DNA from: Verrucomicrobium sp. BvORR106
GTDB lineage: Bacteria > Verrucomicrobiota > Verrucomicrobiia > Verrucomicrobiales > Verrucomicrobiaceae
Assembly: GCF_000739655.1 (NCBI RefSeq)
Contig: NZ_BATR01000092.1
Coordinates: 124,001 to 188,000, forward strand
DNA length: 64,000 nucleotides
Reading direction: 5' to 3'
The notes under the pieces are model-generated. The model saw only the letters and a program-made list of their open reading frames with translations, ran no database searches and was not told where the DNA came from. Within the stretch, counting starts at the first letter, position 1. The number at the start of each line of letters is the position of its first letter. Positions 44,470 to 52,904 of the stretch are shown piece by piece. Position numbers and translations under genes: made by a program.

Positions 44470-45258
44470 TCAGGCAATGTGATGGACCAGGCCGCCATCC
44501 ACTCGGAGGGCGGCTCCGTTGATGGCGGAGGCACGTGGGCTGGAGACAAATGCCACCAGATCCGCAATCTCCTGCGGTTTGATGAGCCGGCCGATGATGG
44601 AAAGGGGACGATCACGTTTCATGAACTCCCGGCCGGCTTCCTCGACACTCAAGTCGGGGAAGATGCCTTGCACCATTTTGGCCACGCCTTCTGTCTCTGT
44701 CGAGCCGGGCAGGATGGTGTTGACGGTGACCTGAGTGTTCTTGGTGAGTTCTGCCAGACTGCGGGAGAGTGAAAGCTGCATGGACTTCGTTGCCGCATAG
44801 GCAGCCATGTCAGTTGGCGGAGACAGGGCGGCCTCGCTGGCGATGAAGACGACGCGACCGTCGTTCTTGGCGATCATCCGCTCCAGATAGTGGCGGGACA
44901 GGCGCACCCCGCTGAGGATGTTCACCTCAAACAACGTCCGCCAGGTATCATCGCTTTCCTTGAAGAAGGAGTTCACTTCGTAGATGCCCAGGTTGTTCAC
45001 GAGGATGTCCACCTCCGGGTAGGTGGTGATCGTTTGCCCGGCACCTTCCAGCGTCCCATTGTCTGCCACGAGGGGAAGCAGCTTGGCTTCTGGAAGTTCG
45101 GCCTGGAGCTTGCTGATGGCGGCATCCACCACCGCCTGGGTGCGTCCGTTGAGGATGACCCGCACACCTTCTTGCGCCAATGTGCGCGCGATCTGGAAAC
45201 CAATGCCGCCAGTGGAAGCGGTGACGAGGGCGGTCTTGCCGGAGAGATGCAGATTCAT
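44470..45258 (-). CDS. Short-chain dehydrogenase/reductase
   Basis: A 262-residue classical SDR: 'ALVTASTGGIGF' cofactor motif, 'NNLGIY', Ser in 'IASEAAL', active-site Y-A-A-T-K, and 'INGAALRVDGGLV' at the end. Substrate not known. It is convergent with the small acidic gene. Confidence 0.88.
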   Translation of the reverse strand: MNLHLSGKTALVTASTGGIGFQIARTLAQEGVRVILNGRTQAVVDAAISKLQAELPEAKLLPLVADNGTLEGAGQTITTYPEVDILVNNLGIYEVNSFFKESDDTWRTLFEVNILSGVRLSRHYLERMIAKNDGRVVFIASEAALSPPTDMAAYAATKSMQLSLSRSLAELTKNTQVTVNTILPGSTETEGVAKMVQGIFPDLSVEEAGREFMKRDRPLSIIGRLIKPQEIADLVAFVSSPRASAINGAALRVDGGLVHHIA

Positions 45259-45368
45259 GGTTGGCGGGGAGAGGAGGGACTGAGTCGGAGGATGGGGGGC
45301 GTTTCCTCCTCAATAGGAACGTCCGCGCGAGAAGGCTGGATGACGGGCGTGCGCCGCTGCGTGGGCAC

Positions 45369-45399
45369 AAAAAAGCCAGGCTCCTCAGCGGAGCCTGGC
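45369..45399 (-). terminator. Intrinsic terminator of the LysM gene
   Basis: GCCAGGCTCC (45375-45384) with GGAGCCTGGC (45390-45399), five-base loop; on the minus strand six T follow. It lies about 40 bases beyond the LysM stop. Confidence 0.88.
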
Positions 45400-45436
45400 G
45401 GGAGGCGTCTTGAGAGAGATACCTCTATGGGAGAAA

Positions 45437-45967
45437 TCAGGGAATCTTCAGCGTCATGCCTGGACGGATCACGTCTGAAGTCAGGCCGTTGACACTCTTC
45501 AGCTTGCTCACGGTGGTCTTCTTGTTGAGAGCGATGCGGTAGAGGGTATCGCCCTGTTTCACCGCGTAGGAACCGCCCTTGGCGACGGGTTTCTTCGCCG
45601 CGGTCTTGGCTGGCGACTTCTTGGGGGTGGACTTGCTGGCCACCGTCTTCTTCTTGGCCGGAGGAGGGGTGTAGCTCGGCTGGGGCGGTGGGGTGTAGGA
45701 GGGCTGCGGAGGCGGCGTGTACTGTTGGTACTGCGGCGCGCTGTTTGATGCCGCGTAGGACGGAGTCGGCTGGGGCTTGGTCTTGCTCGGAGCCGTGTAC
45801 TCCTGATAGCCCGGCTGCCCGGGGTAGGGGTTGTAGCCACCATCAGCGCCTGCGCTGGTGTACTCCTGGTAGTCTGAACCGCCACCAGCGGCACCCTTGG
45901 TGGTTTTACAGGATGTTGCGGCGACGCAGAGGGCTGCGGCGGCAGCCAGGATCAGAGCGGGCTTCAT
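45437..45967 (-). CDS. LysM-domain lipoprotein
   Basis: A 176-residue exported protein. Signal ends A-A-T-S-C (Cys20), a likely lipobox. A Tyr/Pro/Gln-rich repeat region (about 30-100, with repeated Y-T-P-P-P-Q-P-S units) and a Lys-rich linker precede a C-terminal LysM domain (about 130-176: 'VKQGDTLYRIALNKKTTVSKL'). It probably tethers peptidoglycan to the outer membrane. Own terminator downstream. Confidence 0.88.
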   Translation of the reverse strand: MKPALILAAAAALCVAATSCKTTKGAAGGGSDYQEYTSAGADGGYNPYPGQPGYQEYTAPSKTKPQPTPSYAASNSAPQYQQYTPPPQPSYTPPPQPSYTPPPAKKKTVASKSTPKKSPAKTAAKKPVAKGGSYAVKQGDTLYRIALNKKTTVSKLKSVNGLTSDVIRPGMTLKIP

Positions 45968-46163
45968 GGAAAGGAGTGGTGAGGGGTGGAAATGGAGATG
46001 CTGGTGAAACCGGCAGCCAGCGCAAGCGAAAGATGATTAACAGGGGTTAACTATCGCTGTGATGGGAATCGTTGCAAGCGCCTTTGGCTTGTCTGATTTT
46101 GCATACATTTTCACGCACCGAGGAGTTGCGTCCCCCGCGGGGACTCCCTAGTCTCGCAGTCCC

Positions 46164-47018
46164 ATGAAAATCGGATTCAACCTGCTGCTCTGGACCGGTC
46201 ACGTGACCGAAGAGAATTTTTCCCTGTTCCCCAAACTCAAGGCCGTGGGGTATGACGGTCTGGAAATTCCCATTTTCGACACGAGCAATCCCGCTCATTT
46301 CAAGACCATCGGGCAGGCGCTGAAGGACAACGGCCTCGAAGCCACCGCCGTGACGGTGCTCCCTGACGAGGCGCACAACGCCATCAGCCCGGACGCCAAG
46401 AACCGCCAAGGGGCGATCGACCACCTTAAGTCCGTCTTCGAGTGCGCTCACAACGCTGGCGTGCAGGTGCTTTGCGGTCCTTACTACCAGGTTCTGGGCC
46501 AGTTCACCGGCCGTTTCCCCACGGAAACGGAACTGGATCACGCCGCTGAGGTGCATCGTGCGATCTCTCCCGTGGCAGAGGCCGCCGGGGTGAAGTGCGC
46601 GATCGAAGCCCTGAACCGCTTCGAATCCCACCTGCTGAACACCATGGAACAGGCTGCCAGCTACGCCAAGCGGGTCAACCACCCGAACTTCGGCACAATG
46701 TATGACACCTTCCATGCCAACATCGAGGAAAAGGACCCGATTGGTGCCATCGACACCGTGTTCAACTCCGGCAAGCTGAACCACGTGCATATCTCCGAGA
46801 ATGACCGTGGCACCCCCGGGCGCGGCCACGCCCCCTGCCGTGAGGCGATCCGCAAGCTCAAGGGGCTGGGCTATGATGGCTGGCTCACGATTGAGGCCTT
46901 CGGCGGCTCCCTGCCGGACCTCGCCGCCGCCACCCGCGTGTGGCGTGACTTCTTCTCCTCCCCTGAAGAGGTGTACACGGAAGGCTACGAACTGATCAAG
47001 AGCACGCTGGCTGAATAG
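46164..47018 (+). CDS. Sugar phosphate isomerase/epimerase (TIM barrel)
   Basis: A 284-residue xylose-isomerase-like TIM barrel of the D-tagatose/D-psicose 3-epimerase class. Metal ligands appear in 'AIEALNRFESHLLN' (Glu), 'MYDTFHANIEE' (Asp and His), 'VHISENDRG' (His) and 'LTIEAFGG' (Glu). The oxidoreductase gene begins 40 bases after its stop; the pair likely form a small operon for conversion of a rare sugar or keto-sugar. Confidence 0.88.
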   Translation: MKIGFNLLLWTGHVTEENFSLFPKLKAVGYDGLEIPIFDTSNPAHFKTIGQALKDNGLEATAVTVLPDEAHNAISPDAKNRQGAIDHLKSVFECAHNAGVQVLCGPYYQVLGQFTGRFPTETELDHAAEVHRAISPVAEAAGVKCAIEALNRFESHLLNTMEQAASYAKRVNHPNFGTMYDTFHANIEEKDPIGAIDTVFNSGKLNHVHISENDRGTPGRGHAPCREAIRKLKGLGYDGWLTIEAFGGSLPDLAAATRVWRDFFSSPEEVYTEGYELIKSTLAE

Positions 47019-47058
47019 AACGGCGTGAAGTGCACGTTAAAGTGAACCTGTTCCAACC

Positions 47059-48423
47059 ATGACTACGCACGAATCCAACCACCATGCCATCTACGTGCCT
47101 GAAAAGGCGTCGCGTCGTGGCTTCCTCCGCGGGGCTCTCGCCGCGGGCACTGGCGTCGCTCTCAGCAATGCCACCCACGCCTTCGCCGCCTCCGGCAAGG
47201 AGATCAAAATCGGCCTCATCGGCAGCGGCGGTCGTGGATCCGGCGCGGCAGATCAGGCGCTGAGCAGCCCCAACAGCGGCTTCAAGCTCTGGGCCATGGC
47301 GGACGCCAGCAAGGAGCGTCTCGACGGCTCCTACAGCAACCTCAGCAACAAGCACGCCGACAAGGTGGCTGTGACCGACGACCGCAAGTTCGTCGGCCTC
47401 GACGGGTATGAGAAGGTGATCAAGGAGTGCGATCTCGTGATCTTGGCGACCCCTCCCGGGTTCCGCCCCTATCACTTCGAAGCGGCAGTGAACGCTGGCA
47501 AAAACGTGTTCATGGAGAAGCCAGTGGCCGTGGACGCTCCGGGCATCCGTAAGGTGCTGGAGATGGCCAAGGTGGCTGACCAGAAGGGCCTCAAAGTGGC
47601 GACCGGCCTTCAGCGTCGCTACCAGAAGTGCTACCGCGATGCTCTGAAAGAGGTCAAGGAGAACAACATCATCGGCGAGATCGTCAGCGGCCAGGTTTAC
47701 TGGAACGACGGTGGCGTCTGGGTGAAGGACCGCCTGGATGGCATGACCGAGATGCAGTACCAGATGCTCAACTGGTACTATTTCAACTGGCTCTGCGGTG
47801 ATCACATTTCCGAGCAGCACGTGCACAACATCGACATCGCCAACTGGTTCATTGGCAGCCCGCCGATCAGTGCCCAGGGCATGGGCGGCCGTGAAGTGCG
47901 CAAGGAGAAGAAGGGTGACACCCCCGGCAAGTACGGCGAAATCTACGATCACCACTTCGTCGAGTTCACTTACCCCAACGGCGTGCGTGTGAACAGCCAG
48001 TGCCGTCACCAGAAGGGCTGCTTCAACCAGATCCGTGAAGAATTCCACGGCACCAAGGGCATCTTGTACCTCAAGAACGACAACAAGTGCTACGCCACGG
48101 ACTACAAGGGCAACGTCATCTGGAAGTATGACTTCCGCCAGAAGGATGAGAACCCCTACCAGGTGGAGCACAACGAGTTGCAGGACGCGATCCTGAACAA
48201 TAAGCCCAAGAACGACGCTTACTACACCGCAGAGAGCACCATGACCTCCCTCCTGGGGCGCATGGCCACCTACGGCGGCAAGGAAGTGAAGTGGGACGAC
48301 GCGATCAAGAGCGAGATCCAGCTCATGCCCGCCAAGGTGACATGGGAAACCGTGCCGCCGAGCAAGCCGGACGAATCGGGCAACTATCCGATCGCCATCC
48401 CAGGCGTGACGAAGGTGGTGTAA
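47059..48423 (+). CDS. Tat-exported Gfo/Idh/MocA oxidoreductase
   Basis: A 454-residue enzyme with a twin-arginine signal 'SRRGFLRGALAAG' (about residues 15-27), Rossmann 'IGLIGSGGRGSGAA', 'VFMEKPVAVD', and the dehydrogenase C-terminal domain. It is clearly a paralogue of the protein at 36343-37728 (same signal type and total length). Paired with the epimerase just upstream. A terminator follows. Confidence 0.9.
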   Translation: MTTHESNHHAIYVPEKASRRGFLRGALAAGTGVALSNATHAFAASGKEIKIGLIGSGGRGSGAADQALSSPNSGFKLWAMADASKERLDGSYSNLSNKHADKVAVTDDRKFVGLDGYEKVIKECDLVILATPPGFRPYHFEAAVNAGKNVFMEKPVAVDAPGIRKVLEMAKVADQKGLKVATGLQRRYQKCYRDALKEVKENNIIGEIVSGQVYWNDGGVWVKDRLDGMTEMQYQMLNWYYFNWLCGDHISEQHVHNIDIANWFIGSPPISAQGMGGREVRKEKKGDTPGKYGEIYDHHFVEFTYPNGVRVNSQCRHQKGCFNQIREEFHGTKGILYLKNDNKCYATDYKGNVIWKYDFRQKDENPYQVEHNELQDAILNNKPKNDAYYTAESTMTSLLGRMATYGGKEVKWDDAIKSEIQLMPAKVTWETVPPSKPDESGNYPIAIPGVTKVV

Positions 48424-48451
48424 GTCACGGCTTCAGTCTCGATTCTTTCAG

Positions 48452-48489
48452 GACCCCGGTTTGCCCAGGCAGGCCGGGGTCTTGTCTTG
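48452..48489 (+). terminator. Intrinsic terminator after the oxidoreductase
   Basis: GACCCCGG (48452-48459) with CCGGGGTC (48474-48481), with a further TGCC/GGCA stem inside the loop, followed by TTGTCTTGT. Confidence 0.7.
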
Positions 48490-48540
48490 TGGGGCTGGAA
48501 CAAGGGCTTTTCTTCCTCACGCACAGTGATAAGGTGCGGC

Positions 48541-48948
48541 ATGGCCGCCCCCGAAGACAACGCCCTACAGAAGCGCATGCTCAAACTGGGCATTCGGGAG
48601 GAAGATCTAGAGGAGACTTTCATCCGTGGCACCGGAGCGGGTGGGCAGAAAATCAACAAAACCTCCTCCACCGTGGTGCTCACGCATATTCCCACAGGGC
48701 TGGAAGTTCGCTGTCAGCGGGAGCGTTCCCAGAGCCTGAATCGACAGGTCGCACGGGAGGAACTCTGCGGCAAGCTGGAGGAGAAGCTGGCCGCCGTGAA
48801 GTTGGAAAAGCGGAACGAGGTGGAGAAAAAGAAACGCCAGAACCGCAAGCGCCCCCGGGGGCTGAAGGAGCGGATCTTGAAGACCAAACACCAGCGCAGC
48901 GAGGTGAAGAAGCAACGGACCCGGGTTCGGTCGGCGTCCGGCGACTGA
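48541..48948 (+). CDS. GGQ-motif release-factor-like protein (peptidyl-tRNA hydrolase domain)
   Basis: A 135-residue protein from the ATG at 48541. The catalytic G-G-Q is in 'GTGAGGQKINKT', with flanking 'RCQRERSQSLNRQ' as in class I release factors. It lacks the stop-codon-reading domain and ends with a long Lys/Arg-rich tail, as ArfB/YaeJ-type rescue factors do. Together with smpB it would give the cell a second ribosome-rescue route, but this is inferred. Confidence 0.88.
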   Translation: MAAPEDNALQKRMLKLGIREEDLEETFIRGTGAGGQKINKTSSTVVLTHIPTGLEVRCQRERSQSLNRQVAREELCGKLEEKLAAVKLEKRNEVEKKKRQNRKRPRGLKERILKTKHQRSEVKKQRTRVRSASGD

Positions 48949-49061
48949 AGGAGAGGGGAATTTTTCGTGGTGCCCCAAAAGTTTGTTTGGGAAACTGCGA
49001 GCATTCGGGACATGGTGCCGTCAAATCGTTGCAACCTTAGCCCACCTGTGCACTCTTACTC

Positions 49062-49856
49062 ATGCTCGAATATCAACGCCTGTTGAAGAAAGTTTTGGAG
49101 CATGGCAGCTTCCGCCAGGATCGCACTGGTGTGGGCGCCTATTCCGTGTTTGGCGAGCAGTCCCGGTATGACTTGAGCGCCGGGTTTCCCGTGCTGACCA
49201 CCAAGAAGCTGCACCTGCGGTCCATCATTCACGAACTGCTGTGGTTCCTGAAGGGGGACACCAACATCAAGTACCTCCACGAGAACAAGGTTACCATCTG
49301 GGATGAGTGGGCGGATGAGGAGGGCAATCTGGGCCCGGTCTATGGGGCGCAGTGGCGCCGCTGGCAGGGGGCAGATGGGCAGGTGCACGACCAGATCGCG
49401 GACGTGATCTCCAGCATCAAGAAGAATCCCTACTCCCGCCGTCACATCGTTAGCGCCTGGAATGTGGCCCGCATTGGGGAGATGGCCCTGCCTCCCTGCC
49501 ATCTGATGTTCCAGTTCTTTGTGGATAACGGTCGTCTGAGCTGCCAGCTCTACCAGCGCAGTGCGGATCTCTTTCTGGGGGTGCCCTTCAACATCGCCTC
49601 CTACGCGCTGCTCACCATGATGGTGGCGCAGGTATGTGATCTTCAGCCCGGAGAGTTTGTGCACACTTTTGGTGATCTTCACCTTTATGCCAACCATCTG
49701 GATCAGGCCCGCCTGCAGCTTGAGCGCGAGCCGCGGTCCCTGCCCGTGATGAAGATCAATCCTGAGGTGCGGGACATCGATGGCTTCAAGTTCGAGGACT
49801 TTACCTTGGAAAACTACGACCCGTGGCCGGCCATCAAGGCCGAGATCGCCGTTTAA
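49062..49856 (+). CDS. thyA: Thymidylate synthase
   Basis: A 264-residue enzyme, the exact length of E. coli ThyA: dUMP plus methylene-THF to dTMP plus DHF. Catalytic Cys146 in '[11 protein letters not shown]', '[21 protein letters not shown]' and '[10 protein letters not shown]' are conserved. No folA partner directly adjacent. Confidence 0.96.
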   Translation: MLEYQRLLKKVLEHGSFRQDRTGVGAYSVFGEQSRYDLSAGFPVLTTKKLHLRSIIHELLWFLKGDTNIKYLHENKVTIWDEWADEEGNLGPVYGAQWRRWQGADGQVHDQIADVISSIKKNPYSRRHIVSAWNVARIGEMALPPCHLMFQFFVDNGRLSCQLYQRSADLFLGVPFNIASYALLTMMVAQVCDLQPGEFVHTFGDLHLYANHLDQARLQLEREPRSLPVMKINPEVRDIDGFKFEDFTLENYDPWPAIKAEIAV

Positions 49857-49886
49857 CGCTACTTCCTGAGCCGACTATTTCCCGCC

Positions 49887-51158
49887 ATGACTTTTATCCG
49901 CGCTGTGCTCACCCTCTCCTTCGTCGCCAGCACCTCGCTGGCCTGGTCAGCACCCGCCGGGGAGGCCAGTTGGCCGGAGTTCCGCGGGCCCACTCGACAG
50001 GGCAGCTCTGATGCTACCGGCTTGCCGGTGAAATGGTCTGCCACGGAAAACATCGCGTGGAAGGCGGACCTGCCCGGCCGGGCGTGGTCTTCCCCGGTGG
50101 TGGGAGATGGGGTGGTGTATCTCACCAACGCCGTCGGAGCCAAGGATTCCACGGATCCGCATGATACCTTCTCGCTTCGGGTGATGGCTCTGAACGCCAC
50201 CGATGGCAAGGTCATCTGGGATCAAGAGGCCTTTGTCATCAAGGATCCGCACACCTTTGGCATCCACGGGAAGAACAGCTATGCCAGCCCCACCCCTGTG
50301 CTGGAGGGCGACCGGATCTATGCTCACTTTGGGCACTTCGGCACCGCCTGTCTGAACACGAAAGGGGAGGTTCAATGGAAGAACCAGCAGGTCACTTACA
50401 GTCCGGTGCATGGGGGCGGGGCCTGCCCGGTGCTGGTGGATGATTTGCTCATCTTCCCGGCTGATGCGGCCAGCAATCCTTTTGTGGTCGCTTTGGACAA
50501 GCGCACCGGCAAGATGAAGTGGAAGACGGACCGTACGGCGGGTGCTAAGAAGACATTCTCCTTTTCCACCCCTCTGGTCATCGAGGTGAATGGTGAAAAG
50601 CAACTCATCACTCCCGGCAGCAACGTGGTGAGCGCCTTGAATCCGAAGGACGGGCGTGAGATCTGGAAAGTCAGCTACGAAGGCTACTCCGTGGTGCCGA
50701 GGCCCATCTACGCGCAGGGCCTCGTCTTTCTGAGCACCGGGTACGACAAACCCACTGGTCTGGCCATTCGTCCAGACGGCAAAGGAGATGTCACGGGAAC
50801 CCACGTGGTCTGGCGCATGGAGAAGGGGGCTCCGCTGACGCCTTCCATGTTGGCAGTGGGAGAGGATCTTTTCTCCGTGGCGGACAATGGCATTGTCTCG
50901 TGCTTTGAGGCCAAGACCGGCAAGCTCTTCTGGCAGGAGCGAGTGGCCCGGGCCACCTCGGCTTCTCCGTTGTACGCGGATGGCAAGATCTACATTCAGG
51001 ATGAGCTGGGCAATGGCTACGTGATCAAAGCCAGCCGCCAGCTGGAGCTGCTTTCCACCAATGCACTGGGGCAGAAGTCGCTCGCCTCCTATGCGGTCAA
51101 TGGTCGTCAGTTCCTCATCCGCACCCAGAATGCTCTTTATTGTGTGGGTACCCCATGA
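49887..51158 (+). CDS. Exported PQQ-like beta-propeller protein
   Basis: A 423-residue protein with a signal peptide (about 1-20) and PQQ/BamB-type propeller repeats (W-K-A-D-L-P-G, 'VYLTNAVG', 'ALDKRTGKMKWKTD', 'GREIWKVSYEGYS', 'ETKTGKLFW'-type strands). The opening 'ASWPEFRGPTRQG' is typical of PVC family members. No catalytic residues of a true quinoprotein dehydrogenase are clear. Its stop overlaps the next gene by ATGA. Confidence 0.85.
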   Translation: MTFIRAVLTLSFVASTSLAWSAPAGEASWPEFRGPTRQGSSDATGLPVKWSATENIAWKADLPGRAWSSPVVGDGVVYLTNAVGAKDSTDPHDTFSLRVMALNATDGKVIWDQEAFVIKDPHTFGIHGKNSYASPTPVLEGDRIYAHFGHFGTACLNTKGEVQWKNQQVTYSPVHGGGACPVLVDDLLIFPADAASNPFVVALDKRTGKMKWKTDRTAGAKKTFSFSTPLVIEVNGEKQLITPGSNVVSALNPKDGREIWKVSYEGYSVVPRPIYAQGLVFLSTGYDKPTGLAIRPDGKGDVTGTHVVWRMEKGAPLTPSMLAVGEDLFSVADNGIVSCFEAKTGKLFWQERVARATSASPLYADGKIYIQDELGNGYVIKASRQLELLSTNALGQKSLASYAVNGRQFLIRTQNALYCVGTP

Positions 51159-52036
51159 ACGCTGATCCACAATCCCCTTTGAGCGAAAAGCGACGCGCCT
51201 TCCTGAAGCGGTTCCGGTTGCTGGCGGCCCCCTCCATGATCATGGGCGGCGGTGCCACCTACGGGTACTCGTCTCTCATTGAGCGTCATCGTGTGACGGT
51301 GGATCGCCATGACCTGCGTCTGGCACTTGGCAGCCGGGCTCCGGCGAAGTTCCGGGCCGTGAGCCTGACGGATTTCCACTTCGACCCGTTGTTTGAAGAG
51401 GAGTACCTCGCGGAGGTGGTGCGCCGGACGAATGCCCTCAAGCCGGACATCATCATGCTGACGGGGGATTACATTTCCGCCACCAGCCACAAGTTCGAGG
51501 AGTTTGGCCAGGTGGTCGGTGGGTTCCAGTCCACCTGTGGTGTCTTTGCCTGCCTGGGCAATCATGATCACTGGCACCAGCCGAGTCGCATTCAGAACAT
51601 CCTGGTGAAACAGGGCATCGACGTGCTGGTGAACCGGCACACGCGGGTGCCCTGTGCCGGGGGCGAGGTGGTGCTGACCGGGCTGCAGAGCGTGTGGGGA
51701 GGTCGCCCTAACTGGGCGGTGGCCTCCCAAGGCTTGAAGCCGGACGACCGGACCCTTATGCTGGTGCATGAGCCGGACTATGCCAGTCATCTGGCGGGGG
51801 AGAAACAAATCGTCTTTCAGGCCTCCGGCCACACCCACGGAGGGCAGATCCGCCTTCCTGGGATCGGCGCTCTGCGCCTTCCCAGTTGGGGGGTGAAGTT
51901 CCAGGCCGGATTCTATGACGTGGACAACATCAAGTTGTATGTGAACCGCGGGATCGGTACGATCCAGTATCATGTGCGTTTCTTGTGCCCGCCTGAGATC
52001 GCGTGCTTTGATGTGGTGAACACGGATGTGATTTAG
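51155..52036 (+). CDS. Metallophosphoesterase (YkuE-like)
   Basis: A 293-residue calcineurin-like phosphoesterase from the ATG at 51155 (coupled by ATGA to the propeller gene). The N-terminus 'KRRAFLKRFRLLAAP' may be a Tat or membrane signal. Metal ligands: 'SLTDFHFDP', 'LTGDYIS', 'LGNHDHW', 'VHEPDYA' and 'SGHTHGGQ'. Closest in layout to UDP-glucose-type lipid-side phosphoesterases such as YkuE; substrate unproved. Confidence 0.88.
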   Translation: MNADPQSPLSEKRRAFLKRFRLLAAPSMIMGGGATYGYSSLIERHRVTVDRHDLRLALGSRAPAKFRAVSLTDFHFDPLFEEEYLAEVVRRTNALKPDIIMLTGDYISATSHKFEEFGQVVGGFQSTCGVFACLGNHDHWHQPSRIQNILVKQGIDVLVNRHTRVPCAGGEVVLTGLQSVWGGRPNWAVASQGLKPDDRTLMLVHEPDYASHLAGEKQIVFQASGHTHGGQIRLPGIGALRLPSWGVKFQAGFYDVDNIKLYVNRGIGTIQYHVRFLCPPEIACFDVVNTDVI

Positions 52037-52066
52037 GGGGGGTGGTTCTCTTGCGTGTTATATCAT

Positions 52067-52376
52067 GAACCCGAAGGGTTCGCCATGCGTAGCCATGGGG
52101 CGGCCGAGTGGAACGAGGACTACCCATGGAAGGTGGTATTGGGAGTTCTACCGCGGAGCGGTAGGCCGTGCGGGACCAAACGGCGGATGGGGTGCTTCGT
52201 GGGATCGGCGTCCGGGGTTCGCAATACGATGGGCCTACCGCTCCGCGGTAGCAGGCCGTCGGACGCATTCCACAGGTGGCCCTCGCTATGCTCGGTCGAC
52301 CTGTGGCTATTCATGGTGAACCCTCCGGGTTCGGTTTGCCGGGGCGGACACAAGGCTGTGATGCGGTTGACTCATT
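52067..52376 (+). repeat. 310-bp hairpin element, tandem copy 1
   Basis: It starts with GAACCC-GAA-GGGTTC, then a CCATG/CATGG palindrome, a hairpin CTACCGC-GGA-GCGGTAG (52148-52164) that is repeated inverted at 52235-52251 (a 20-bp inverted pair in all), a stem CCACAGGT/ACCTGTGG (52270-52277 with 52299-52306) around CTCGCTATGCTCG, and ends near GAACCC-TCC-GGGTTC. The unit repeats at exactly 310 bases. Confidence 0.85.
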
Positions 52377-52686
52377 GAACCCGGAGGGTTCGCCATGCGT
52401 AGCCATGGGTCGGCCGAGCATAGCGAGGACTACCTATGGAAGGTGGTATTGGGAGTTCTACCGCGGAGCGGTAGGCCATGCGGGGCCAAACGGCGGATGG
52501 GGTGTTTCGCGGGATCGGCGTCCGGGGTTCGCAACGCGATGGGCCTACCGCTCCGCGGTAGCAGGTCGTCGGACGCATTTCCACAGGTAGCCCTCGCTAC
52601 GCTCGGTCGACCTGTAGCTATTCATGGTGAACCCTCCGGGTTCGGGATTGCCGGGGCGGAGGCCAAGATTCGGATGATTGACTCAT
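52377..52686 (+). repeat. 310-bp hairpin element, tandem copy 2
   Basis: Same length and order as copy 1 with scattered substitutions. Its first hairpin is GAACCC-GGA-GGGTTC. The CACAGGT stem is slightly less well paired. A degenerate third start follows at 52687-52750. Confidence 0.85.
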
Positions 52687-52750
52687 GAACCTCCCACCGG
52701 TAGCAATGTGGGGGCTGAGTGAGGTGAGAACTACCCATGGTAGAGGGGGG
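52687..52750 (+). repeat. Degenerate third copy start
   Basis: Aligns with the first 60 or so bases of the 310-bp unit (GAACC, CTACCCATGG) with many changes; the rest is lost. Confidence 0.5.
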
Positions 52751-52904
52751 GCAGATCTGCCTCGGACCGGCAACCCATCACGGCTAGAGTGTTTGTGGAT
52801 GCCGTCTCGGAAACTCGGGCAAGGTGTTCGTGGACGGTGACATGGGGGTTGCGGTTGAGGGGGGCGTTTTTCACGGTTGCTCTGCCACCGGAAGGCGTAT
52901 CTTT

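Larger units (their letters stand above)
52037..52904. other. Intergenic region with a 310-bp tandem duplication
   Basis: About 870 bases without a credible gene; short open frames inside the repeats differ between copies and are rejected. See repeat entries. Confidence 0.65.

Noticed and set aside
49947-51170. 407-residue minus-strand open frame
   Set aside because: Antisense to the PQQ-like propeller gene, no family marks.
52067-52686. CRISPR array
   Set aside because: The unit is 310 bases, repeated twice, without short repeat-spacer layout and no cas genes are near.
52065-52688. Several short open frames in the 310-bp repeats
   Set aside because: They are not conserved between the two copies and only reflect repeat composition.
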